Shown here: one piece after another, positions 8,364 to 17,698 of the stretch
Layout: each line of letters opens with the position of its first letter
Numbering within the stretch: position 1 is the first letter of the stretch
Assembly: GCA_965653335.1 (NCBI GenBank)
Contig: CBFGZU010000002.1
Coordinates: 1-63,435 of the forward strand
DNA from: Pseudolysinimonas_A sp965653335
Lineage (GTDB): Bacteria > Actinomycetota > Actinomycetes > Actinomycetales > Microbacteriaceae
Length of the DNA: 63,435 bases
Direction of reading: 5' to 3'
Made by a program: the position numbers and the translations under genes
Notes under the pieces: generated by a model
Databases searched by the model: none
What the model saw: the letters and a program-made list of their open reading frames with translations, nothing else
What the model was told of the DNA's origin: nothing

Positions 8364-9044
8364 TCACGAAACCTTGCCGGGACCGTCGAGGGCGCCCGTG
8401 CACGGGGCGTTCGGCTCGGGGGAGTCCGGGGACCGCCAGAACTCGGTGAGGAAGTCTTCGATCGCAGGGTCGTCGACATCGGTGAAGAGCAACTGGGCGC
8501 CCCACGCGGAGATCGCTTTCGCGTCGCCGAGCCCGTCGTAGGGCGAGACGACCGAATAGGTGTCGGGTGCGAGCGCGACGAGCGCCGCGACCTCGTCGTC
8601 GCTCGTCGTCGCCGGGTCGTAGGCGATCCAGATCGCACCGTGCTCGAGGGTGTGTACGACGTTCTCGTTCTGCTGCTCTTCGTCGTAGACGCCGCAGTTG
8701 AGCCAGGCGGGGTTGTGCGGTCCGCCGACGGGGGGCGACTGGTCGTAGGTCACCCGGGTCTCGGTGTGCGTCGCCTCAAGGTCGGGGTAGAGCTTCAGCC
8801 GATCCTGGTAGTCGCCGCTGATCACCTCACGCTCACCGCTCTGCGGAGCCGCGTTGAGGATGAGGACCGTCGTGACGGTGCCGGCGACGAGCAGCAGGGC
8901 CACGACCGCGGCCACGATTCCGAGGATGCGGTTGCGCTTCGCCGCCGCCTCCCGCTTCTTGAACTTCTCCAGCTGGGCGGCGCGCTTCTCGGTCCGCTGC
9001 TCCTTGATGGTGGGCGGGCCGGGGCGGTTCGAGGGGGAAGACAA
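8364..9044 (-). CDS. DUF3105 family protein, membrane-anchored
   Basis: A 226-aa protein. A charged cytoplasmic start (KEQRTEKRAAQLEKFKKREA) precedes one membrane helix at about residues 41-62 and then an extracytoplasmic domain. That domain carries the DUF3105 signature: GGPHNPAWLNCGVYDE, followed by HTLEHGAIWIAYDP. The conserved Cys and His residues look like a metal or redox site. It is commonly a neighbour of DUF305, as here, and the two probably act together outside the membrane. The pathway is unknown. Confidence 0.92.
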   Translation of the reverse strand: MSSPSNRPGPPTIKEQRTEKRAAQLEKFKKREAAAKRNRILGIVAAVVALLLVAGTVTTVLILNAAPQSGEREVISGDYQDRLKLYPDLEATHTETRVTYDQSPPVGGPHNPAWLNCGVYDEEQQNENVVHTLEHGAIWIAYDPATTSDDEVAALVALAPDTYSVVSPYDGLGDAKAISAWGAQLLFTDVDDPAIEDFLTEFWRSPDSPEPNAPCTGALDGPGKVS

Positions 9045-9184
9045 GCGCGCTCCTGGGAGTGTGGGAAAGGTGGACTTGTCTCCATATCATCCCGGATCGC
9101 GGCGGGGGATGCGCTGAACGCGGCACCCGCTAAAGTGAGGCAACTCTGTGAAGAGCCCTTGCTCATGCCCCCAGGAGGCCTGCG

Positions 9185-11383
9185 GTGACGGTCGATGACG
9201 CTCCCGGCGACCACGTCGCCACACGGGTGCGCCGACGCCACTCCCTGAGCATCAAGTCGCTGCTGCTGATGATGCTGCTCCTGGTGAGCGTCGGGTCGAA
9301 CGTCGTCGTCGGAGTCATCGGCTACATCAACGGCACCGAGTCGCTCACCGAGGCGGCCCGGGACCGCCTGACCGAGGTGCGCGACTCCCGCGCGCGCGAG
9401 ATCGTCAACCTCTTCGACTCGATCGAGGCGTCGCTGCTGCTCGCGAGTCGCGACAGCGCTGTCGTGGATGCCCAACTCGCGTTCACGAACGCCGTCGCCG
9501 AGCTCGACGCGGCAGCGATCGCGGATGACGCGGTCACCGCGGCCGGCGGCGAGTCCGCCCCGGTGCTGACTCCGGAGCAGGAGGCCGAACTGGTCGCCTT
9601 CTTCACCGATGACTTCGGCCCGCGACTGAACGCGGCCAGCGACGAGGAGGTCGACGCGTCGAGTTTCATCCCGGCTTCGGCGTCGGCGCGCTACTTGCTG
9701 TATCACTACACGGTGAAGGGCGGCGACGACGCGTCGGCGGTCGACGACGCGGGCGATGGCAGCGCGTGGTCGTCGGTGCACGCCGAGCATCATGACTACC
9801 TCCGCCGCCTCGCCCGCCTCTCGGAGTACCCCGGGCTCGTGCTCGTCTCGACCTCTGGCCAGGTCGTCTACACGGTCAACAAAGATGTCGACCTTGGCGC
9901 CGATCTGGTCGACGGTCCCTACAGCTACACGAACCTCGCCCTCGCGTTCCAGCAGGCGATGTCGGGCAGCCGACTTGATTCGGTGACGTTCGCCGACTTC
10001 GAGGAGTATGCCCCCGCCCTCGACGCGCCGACCGGGTGGGCCGTCGCTCCGATCGCGAGCGACGACGCGATCGTCGGGGCGATCGGAGTGCGCCTGCCGT
10101 CCGCTCGGATCGACGCCATCATGACCGGCGGCGGCGATTGGGAGAACAGCGGCCTCGGGGAGACCGGGGAGGCCTACCTCGTCGGTCGGGATGGCACGAT
10201 GCGGTCGCTCTCGCGGGACCTGGCCGAGGATCCCACGGCCTACCTGGCGGCGGCGACCGCGATGGGGCTGTCCCTTGACAAGGCGGAGCGCGCCGTCGAG
10301 ACCGGTCAGACCCTCCTCATCCAGCGGGTCGACACCGCGGCAGCTGGGGAGGCCTTCAACGGCGAATCGGGCATCGAGACATCGCGGAACTATCTCGGCG
10401 CCCAGTCCATCGCGGCGTACGCTCCCGTCAAACCCGCCGGACTCGAATGGGCGATCGTCGCCGAGATCGACGCTCGTGAAGCCCTCGCCCCCGTCGACGA
10501 CTTCACGAGCCGGCTCGCGATCTCCTCGGCCATCCTCGTCGGCATCGTGTCGCTCATCTCGGTCTTCATCGCGGGCTTCGCGGTGCGTCCGCTGTACCGC
10601 CTACGGGATGCCGCCCGTCGCATCGCCGCGGGCGAGAGCGGCGTGCAGGTGGAGGCCGGCGAGAGCGACGAACTCGCCGACGTCGCCGCGGCGTTCAACG
10701 AGATGAGCCGCAGCCTGGAACTCAAGAACACTCTCCTCGAGGAGCAGCGGCTCGAGAACGATCGTCTGCTGCGCACCCTCATGCCCGAAGCGGTCGCGAA
10801 ACGCTATCGCGAGGGTGCGCGCACAATCGTGCAAGACCACCAAGAGGTCACGGTGCTCTTCGCCGACGTCATCGGTTTCGAGGAGTACGGGCGCGGCATC
10901 GACTCCGAGAAGTCGCTCGACCTGCTCAACGAGATGTTCCGCGCGTTCGACGACGCCGCCGAGCTGCACGGAGTGGAGCGCGTGCGCAGCACGCGGGCCG
11001 GATATCTCGCCAGTTGCGGGCTCACCGTTCCCCGGGTCGACAACGCGCGTCGCGCCGTCGCGTTCTCGCTCGACATCGCCCGCATCGTCGAGCGGTTCGG
11101 TGCGCAGCAGGGCGCCGACATCCACGTGCGGGTCGGCATGGACACCGGAACGGTGACGAGCGGTCTCATCGGGCGCACCTCGATGGTCTACGACCTGTGG
11201 GGTGACGCGGTGAGCCTCGCCTTCCGCCTGCAGGGGGGCGCGACCGAGTCGGGAGTCTTCCTCACTCAGCGCGTCGTCGACAAGATCCCCGACTCCCTGC
11301 CGTACACGGATGCCGGAGTCGTCGAGACGGCGTCCGGTTGGCAGCGGGTGTGGCGCGTCGATCCCGTCTCCACCGAACTCTGA
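9185..11383 (+). CDS. Membrane sensor with HAMP and class III cyclase-like domain (possibly inactive)
   Basis: A 732-aa protein. A membrane helix at about 22-48 is followed by a large extracytoplasmic region (about 50-440; parts around 215-430 resemble a double-CACHE sensor), a second helix at about 444-467, HAMP at about 468-520, the cyclase transducing helix (RLENDRLLRTLMPEAVAKRY) and a class III cyclase domain at about 553-700. Asp561 of metal site one (LFADVIGFE), Asp670 and Arg681 are kept. The second metal Asp is replaced (VERVRSTRAGYLAS, Ala605), the purine-contacting Lys is Arg601, and the transition-state Asn is Ser677 (WGDAVSLAFR). GTG 9185 has AGGAGG upstream. The MscS-like channel gene starts six bases after its stop, so they form an operon. 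It may be a pseudo-cyclase or use another mechanism. Confidence 0.88.
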   Translation: MTVDDAPGDHVATRVRRRHSLSIKSLLLMMLLLVSVGSNVVVGVIGYINGTESLTEAARDRLTEVRDSRAREIVNLFDSIEASLLLASRDSAVVDAQLAFTNAVAELDAAAIADDAVTAAGGESAPVLTPEQEAELVAFFTDDFGPRLNAASDEEVDASSFIPASASARYLLYHYTVKGGDDASAVDDAGDGSAWSSVHAEHHDYLRRLARLSEYPGLVLVSTSGQVVYTVNKDVDLGADLVDGPYSYTNLALAFQQAMSGSRLDSVTFADFEEYAPALDAPTGWAVAPIASDDAIVGAIGVRLPSARIDAIMTGGGDWENSGLGETGEAYLVGRDGTMRSLSRDLAEDPTAYLAAATAMGLSLDKAERAVETGQTLLIQRVDTAAAGEAFNGESGIETSRNYLGAQSIAAYAPVKPAGLEWAIVAEIDAREALAPVDDFTSRLAISSAILVGIVSLISVFIAGFAVRPLYRLRDAARRIAAGESGVQVEAGESDELADVAAAFNEMSRSLELKNTLLEEQRLENDRLLRTLMPEAVAKRYREGARTIVQDHQEVTVLFADVIGFEEYGRGIDSEKSLDLLNEMFRAFDDAAELHGVERVRSTRAGYLASCGLTVPRVDNARRAVAFSLDIARIVERFGAQQGADIHVRVGMDTGTVTSGLIGRTSMVYDLWGDAVSLAFRLQGGATESGVFLTQRVVDKIPDSLPYTDAGVVETASGWQRVWRVDPVSTEL

Positions 11384-11389
11384 TTCGAC

Positions 11390-12841
11390 ATGTTCGAGAT
11401 CCTCACCGACATCGCCGCCGAGCCCTGGTTCTGGCCGGCCGTCTCGGTCATCGTGGGCCTCCCGGTCGCCCTGCTCGTGCTCGGCGAGATCCACACCGCG
11501 ATGGTGCGCCGCGGCTCGCCCGGCGCGCGCATCGTGCTGCTCATCCGCAACGTGCTCGCACCGCTCGGGGCGATCATCATCCTGTTCACTCAGATCCCGC
11601 AAGAGGCGGGTAACGCCGAGTTCACGTGGCCGAAAGTCGCCGCGACGGCGTTCGGTTTCGTGCTCATCCTCGTGTTGCTCAACGGCCTCAACCTCGCCGT
11701 CTTCGTGACCGCCAAGCAGGGCACGTGGCGTAACCGCATCCCGTCGATCTTCGTCGACATAGCTCGCGTGCTGCTCATCGCCGTCTGCCTCGCGGTACTG
11801 TTCGGCTGGATCTGGCAGGCCGACATCGGCGGATTCTTCACCGCTCTCGGCATCGGCTCGATCGTCATCGGCCTCGCGCTGCAGAACGCCGTCGGATCGG
11901 TGCTCTCCGGGCTGTTCCTGCTGTTCGAGCAGCCGTTCGAGATCGGCGACTACATCCTCACCCCCGACGGTAAAGGGAGGGTCATCGCGGTCAACTGGCG
12001 CGCGACCCACCTCGACACCAACAACGGCATCCTCGTCATCCCCAACTCGACGCTCTCCGGCGCCTCGTTCAGCAACCTCACGCGGGCGACATCGCCGTTC
12101 GAGACCGACACCCTCGTGCGCTTCGCGACCGACGACCCGCCGCAGCAGGTGATCGACGTGCTCGTCGACGTCGCCAACGGGCTGCCGGAGCGGCATCCCG
12201 ACGTCGAGGCGTCCGCGGTGCCGATGGGAAAGTCGTGGTACGAGGTGAGCATCCCGCTGTCGAGCCCCGGCAAGTCGTACGGAACGCTCGGTCTCTTCCG
12301 CAAGCGGCTCTGGTACGCCGCGCGCCGGGCAGGGCTGCACCTCGACCGCGACCTCACCGACAACTTCGCGACACCCGAACGCACCGAGGAACACCTGGCG
12401 CGACTCGCTCCCCGGTTCTACCTGAGCATTCCCGAAGCCGTCGCGCTCGCCGAACGGGGCGCGCGCCTGCAGCAGTACGGCGAGGGCGAGATCGTGCAGC
12501 GCGCCGGGTCGGTGCCCGACGGCATCCGCGTCATCGTCAGCGGCAACGTCGAGCTGTCGGTTCCGGCCTCGCGCGGGGCGATGCTTCCCGTCGGTCAGCT
12601 CGGTCGCGACGACATACTCGGGGTCACCGCCCTGACCCGGCAGGTCGCGGGAGCCCGGGTGATCGCCCTCGTCGATCTCGCGGTGCTGTTCGTGCCGCTC
12701 CCCGTGATCGACGACCTCGTGCGCACGCATCCCGATCTCGCCCGCGACATGGGCCAGGCGATCGACGCGCGCCTGAAGCTGGTCGCCCAAGCCCTCATGG
12801 ATGCCGGCGAGCCCCCGCCCGTCTCCCTCCCTGTCGCCTGA
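11390..12841 (+). CDS. MscS-family channel with C-terminal cyclic-nucleotide-binding-like domain
   Basis: A 483-aa membrane protein. N-terminal membrane helices (about 12-35, 48-70, 84-106, 119-142) lead into the MscS pore helix and beta domain (GIGSIVIGLALQNAVGSVLS at 154-173, then FEQPFEIGDYI and GRVIAVNWRATHL). A cNMP-binding-like beta roll follows at about 350-470 (GEGEIVQRAGSVPDGIRVIV). This is the bCNG architecture: an MscS-type channel gated or modulated by nucleotide. In the phosphate-binding cassette the usual GE-A-L and R-A-A-T-V pattern reads GVTAL (411-415) and AGARV (420-424), so the key Glu and Arg are missing. It sits directly behind the cyclase-like sensor and ends before two hairpins. 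Confidence 0.9.
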   Translation: MFEILTDIAAEPWFWPAVSVIVGLPVALLVLGEIHTAMVRRGSPGARIVLLIRNVLAPLGAIIILFTQIPQEAGNAEFTWPKVAATAFGFVLILVLLNGLNLAVFVTAKQGTWRNRIPSIFVDIARVLLIAVCLAVLFGWIWQADIGGFFTALGIGSIVIGLALQNAVGSVLSGLFLLFEQPFEIGDYILTPDGKGRVIAVNWRATHLDTNNGILVIPNSTLSGASFSNLTRATSPFETDTLVRFATDDPPQQVIDVLVDVANGLPERHPDVEASAVPMGKSWYEVSIPLSSPGKSYGTLGLFRKRLWYAARRAGLHLDRDLTDNFATPERTEEHLARLAPRFYLSIPEAVALAERGARLQQYGEGEIVQRAGSVPDGIRVIVSGNVELSVPASRGAMLPVGQLGRDDILGVTALTRQVAGARVIALVDLAVLFVPLPVIDDLVRTHPDLARDMGQAIDARLKLVAQALMDAGEPPPVSLPVA

Positions 12842-12845
12842 GGAC

Positions 12846-12911
12846 CGACGCCCGAGACGGGCGTCGGCGCTGGCGTCGCAGGGAAGGCCAGAAATGGCCT
12901 TCCCTCTTCTG
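12846..12911 (+). terminator. Tandem hairpins ending the sensor-channel operon
   Basis: Hairpin one: CGACGCCCG (12846-12854), loop AGA, CGGGCGTCG (12858-12866), a perfect 9-bp stem. Hairpin two: AGGGAAGGCCA (12880-12890), loop GAAA, TGGCCTTCCCT (12895-12905), a perfect 11-bp stem followed by CTTCT. Together they separate this operon from the cystathionine genes. Confidence 0.8.
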
Positions 12912-12958
12912 CTCCAGCGCGCCGGTAACACACCGAGGGTCAACCGTAGGATCGGGGA

Positions 12959-14320
<1,362 letters not shown>

Positions 14321-14333
14321 GACACCTTCACCC

Positions 14334-15506
14334 ATGAACGTTTCAGACAGCGGCTTCTCGACGCGCGCGATCCGCGCCGGTCAGGACTTCGATCCGACGA
14401 CCGGCTCGGTCATCCCCCCCGTGTACTTCACGACGACCTTCGTGCAAGACGGCATCGGCGGGTTCCGCAACGGTTACGAGTACGCGCGGGGAGGCAACCC
14501 GACGCGCACGGCTCTCGAGACGCTGCTCGCGAGTCTCGAGGGCGGCGACCGGGCGTTCTCGTTCGCGTCGGGTCTCGCCGCCGAAGACACGCTGCTCCGC
14601 GCCATCCTCGCCCCGAACGCGCACGTGCTCATGGGTAACGACGTCTACGGCGGCACGCACCGCCTGGTGAGCCGGGTGTTCGTGCCGTGGGGGGCCTCCC
14701 TCTCGACGGTCGACATGAGCGACCTGGATGCCGTGCGCGCCGCGATCCGGCCCGACGCGACGAGGGTCGTCTGGGTCGAGACGCCGAGCAACCCGCTCAT
14801 GAAGATCACCGACATCGCGGCGGTCGCGGCGATCGCCCACGAGGTCGGCGCGATCGTCGTCGTCGACAACACGTTCGCGACCCCCTACCTGCAGCAGCCG
14901 CTCGCGCTCGGCGCCGATGCCGTCGTGCATTCGACGACGAAGTACCTCGGCGGACACAGCGACGTGCTCGGCGGTGCGGTGATTCTTCGGGACTCGACCG
15001 AGGTCGACGGCAAGAACCTGGTCGAAAAGGTCGAGTTCTTGCAATTCGGTGTCGGGGCCGTCTCGGGGCCGATGGATGCCTGGCTCACCATTCGCGGCAT
15101 CAAGACGCTCGCGGTGCGCATGGACCGGCATTCGGCGAACGCGATGGCGATCGCCGAACGTCTCGTCGGACATCCGAAACTCGCCGCGATCTACTACCCC
15201 GGCCTCCCCGCCCACCCCGGACACGATCTCGCCGCCTCCCAGATGAGCGGGTTCGGCGGGATGCTGTCGGTGCAGTTCGCCGACGAGACCGCCGCGCGAA
15301 AGTTCGCGGAGTCGACCCGCCTGTTCCAGCTGGCGGAGTCGCTCGGCGGGGTCGAGTCGCTCGTCTGCTACCCCGCCGAGATGACCCACGCGTCGGTGCG
15401 GGGCACCGAACTCGAGGTGGAGCCCTCGGTCGTGCGGCTCTCGGTGGGGATCGAGGATGTCGACGATCTGATCGCCGACCTCCTCATCGCACTCGACGCC
15501 GTGTGA
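14334..15506 (+). CDS. metB: Cystathionine gamma-synthase / gamma-lyase family PLP enzyme
   Basis: A 390-aa member of the Cys/Met metabolism PLP family. It has the N-terminal STRAIRAGQDFDPTTGSVIPP-like start typical of the family, the glycine-rich loop SFASGLAAEDTLLRAIL, and Lys203 as PLP lysine in HSTTKYLGGHSD. It joins cysteine and an activated homoserine to cystathionine, or splits cystathionine. Sequence alone does not firmly separate MetB from gamma-lyase, and pairing with cbs is compatible with reverse transsulfuration. It is 13 bases downstream of cbs. Confidence 0.9.
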   Translation: MNVSDSGFSTRAIRAGQDFDPTTGSVIPPVYFTTTFVQDGIGGFRNGYEYARGGNPTRTALETLLASLEGGDRAFSFASGLAAEDTLLRAILAPNAHVLMGNDVYGGTHRLVSRVFVPWGASLSTVDMSDLDAVRAAIRPDATRVVWVETPSNPLMKITDIAAVAAIAHEVGAIVVVDNTFATPYLQQPLALGADAVVHSTTKYLGGHSDVLGGAVILRDSTEVDGKNLVEKVEFLQFGVGAVSGPMDAWLTIRGIKTLAVRMDRHSANAMAIAERLVGHPKLAAIYYPGLPAHPGHDLAASQMSGFGGMLSVQFADETAARKFAESTRLFQLAESLGGVESLVCYPAEMTHASVRGTELEVEPSVVRLSVGIEDVDDLIADLLIALDAV

Positions 15507-15607
15507 GCGCCCGGCGGAGGCGCGGCACGGCGAGCTAAAGTCGAGCCCGGAGACGTCATCGAGGGAGCCGGCGCATCCGTCCGCCACCACCTTCAGATCG
15601 CGATTCC

Positions 15608-16867
15608 ATGACCTTCTTGACCCATCCGGGTGACGCCTTGTCGCGTTCCTCCCGCGTGCTGTACGTCGTCGTGCTCGGCGCCCTCGTCGCCCTCGGCCCG
15701 TTCACCATCGACCTCTACCTGCCGGCGTTCCCGATCGTCGCCGACGAGCTGCGGGCCTCCGAGTCGGCCATCCAGCTCACCCTCACGGCGACGATGATCG
15801 GTTTCGGCCTCGGGCAGCTCGTCGTCGGGCCCTGGAGTGACACCGTCGGTCGGCGGCTGCCGCTCATCCTCGCCACGAGCCTGCACGTCGGCGCGAGTCT
15901 CGGCGTCGCCTTCGCACCCGACATCACCGGGGTGCTCGTTTTCCGCGTGCTACAGGGGATCGGAGCGGCCGGCGGCGGCGTCGTGGCGATGGCCACCGTG
16001 CGCGACCTCTTCGGCGGCCAGCCTCTCGTGAGGATGCTGTCGCGCCTCGCGCTCGTCACGAGCCTCGCACCGATTCTCGCCCCCGTGATCGGCTCGCAGC
16101 TGCTCGCCCTGCTCGACTGGCGCGGGTTGTTCGTCGCCCTCGCCGCCTACGGCGTCATCGTCGTCGTACTCGCCGCGACCCTCATCGCCGAAACCCTCCC
16201 ACCCGAGCGACGGCGGGTGAGGGGGCACAGCACGACGGCGCAGCGCTACCGCGCCGTCCTCTCCGATCGGGTGTTCATCGGGGTCGCGCTCATCGCGGGT
16301 CTCATGTTCTCCGGCCTGTTCGCCTACCTGTCGGCGTCATCGTTCCTGTTCCAGGACGTCTACGGGTTCGACGCCCAGCAGTACGGCATCCTCTTCGCCG
16401 TCAACTCGATCGGGCTCGCCGTCTCGTCCCAAGTGGCGTCGCGGCTCATGCGCCGCTTCCCGCCCCCGCGCGTGCTCGCGGTGGCGCTGCCGCTCATGGC
16501 GCTCGCGGGATTCACCGCCGCCGCATCCGCCGTCCTCGGCCTCGGGCTGGTGCCCCTCGTGGTGAGCACCTTCGTGTTCCTCAGCGGGGCGGGGCTGAGT
16601 TTCCCGTGCATCCAGGTGACCGCGCTCGCGCCCCACGGCGCCGAGGCCGGCACGGCGGCCGCGCTTCTCGGCGCGATCAACTTCGGCCTCGCGAGTCTCT
16701 CGGCTCCCATCGTCGGGGTGTTCGGTACCGAGACCGCGATCCCGATGGGCCTGGGGATGGGCATCCTGCTGACGGTGGCGACCGCCCTGCTGTGGCTCGT
16801 CGTGCGTCCGCTGCGCGCGCTGCGTGTCGGCGAGGAGCCGGCGGAACTCGCGGCCGCCGCCCACTGA
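15608..16867 (+). CDS. MFS exporter, Bcr/CflA drug-resistance type
   Basis: A 419-aa protein with twelve predicted membrane helices. Near the N-terminus it shows the DHA1 Bcr/CflA pattern GPFTIDLYLPAFPIVADEL, and the loop 2-3 motif reads GPWSDTVGRRLPLI. It would export a drug, sulfonamide-like compound or small peptide in exchange for protons; the substrate is not evident. TAAAGT at 15536-15541 is a likely -10 box about 65 bases before the start. Confidence 0.9.
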   Translation: MTFLTHPGDALSRSSRVLYVVVLGALVALGPFTIDLYLPAFPIVADELRASESAIQLTLTATMIGFGLGQLVVGPWSDTVGRRLPLILATSLHVGASLGVAFAPDITGVLVFRVLQGIGAAGGGVVAMATVRDLFGGQPLVRMLSRLALVTSLAPILAPVIGSQLLALLDWRGLFVALAAYGVIVVVLAATLIAETLPPERRRVRGHSTTAQRYRAVLSDRVFIGVALIAGLMFSGLFAYLSASSFLFQDVYGFDAQQYGILFAVNSIGLAVSSQVASRLMRRFPPPRVLAVALPLMALAGFTAAASAVLGLGLVPLVVSTFVFLSGAGLSFPCIQVTALAPHGAEAGTAAALLGAINFGLASLSAPIVGVFGTETAIPMGLGMGILLTVATALLWLVVRPLRALRVGEEPAELAAAAH

Positions 16868-17038
16868 CCGTCATCACCGTTCGCCGCACCCGGGCCGTCG
16901 CCGCTGACCGAGCCGTCGGATGGCTGTCGCGCTCTGGGGACGGATCGCACGACGCGCCGTCGACGCGCCGCGCCGCGGCCATCCGGTCCTCTGTCGGCGA
17001 CATTCGGGTACCCGGTTCGCGGCAGCTACCGTGGAAAC

Positions 17039-17698
17039 GTGCAGTCCGGCAGCGACCTTCGTGAGTGGCCTTGGCGGCGGATCGCCGGGATCACGGCCGC
17101 CGTCGGGGTCGTCGCCGTACTCGGGCTCGGGCTGCTCGTGCGTATCGACGCGATCGCCGACGAGGTCGACGGCGAATGGATGGAAGATCTGCTCGAGCTA
17201 CGCGGCTCGTTCGGGGAGGCCGTCTCGCGCATGTTCGACTTCCTCGGCGGCGGTTGGTTCGCGTTCTGGCTCGTGCCGATCGTCGTCGCGGTCGCCTTTC
17301 TGCTCGCCCGGCGACCGTGGGCCGCGGGAATCTTCGTCGTCGTCTCTGCGGCGAGCGCCGGCCTGGTTCAGGCGCTCAAGGCGCTCTTCGGGCGCCACCG
17401 GCCCGACGACATCCTGCTCGACCTCACGAGCGCCGCGTTCCCGTCGGGGCACGCGGCGAACGCGGCGACCGTCGCGACGCTCCTCGCCGTGCTCGTGCCG
17501 CGCTGGTGGGTCGCCGTCGCGGGAGCGGTCTATGTCGTGCTCATGGCGCTCAGTCGCACCTACCTCGGCGCGCACTGGCTGAGCGACACCGTCGGCGGTG
17601 CCGTGCTCGGAGCATCGGTCGCGCTCGCCGCCTGGGCGATGTTCGCGCCCCGGCTTCGTCGCGAACATCGTCGCGCGCCCGCTAGCTTCGGGTCATGA
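17039..17698 (+). CDS. PAP2-family membrane phosphatase
   Basis: A 219-aa integral membrane protein with the three PAP2 motifs: K114-x6-R121-P122 (KALFGRHRP), PSGH at 135-138, and SR-x5-H-x3-D (SRTYLGAHWLSD; Arg173, His179, Asp183). It should remove phosphate from a lipid such as phosphatidate or undecaprenyl pyrophosphate on the outer face. GTG 17039 lies exactly seven bases after TACCGT (17027-17032), suggesting a leaderless transcript. The stop overlaps the next start. Confidence 0.92.
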   Translation: MQSGSDLREWPWRRIAGITAAVGVVAVLGLGLLVRIDAIADEVDGEWMEDLLELRGSFGEAVSRMFDFLGGGWFAFWLVPIVVAVAFLLARRPWAAGIFVVVSAASAGLVQALKALFGRHRPDDILLDLTSAAFPSGHAANAATVATLLAVLVPRWWVAVAGAVYVVLMALSRTYLGAHWLSDTVGGAVLGASVALAAWAMFAPRLRREHRRAPASFGS

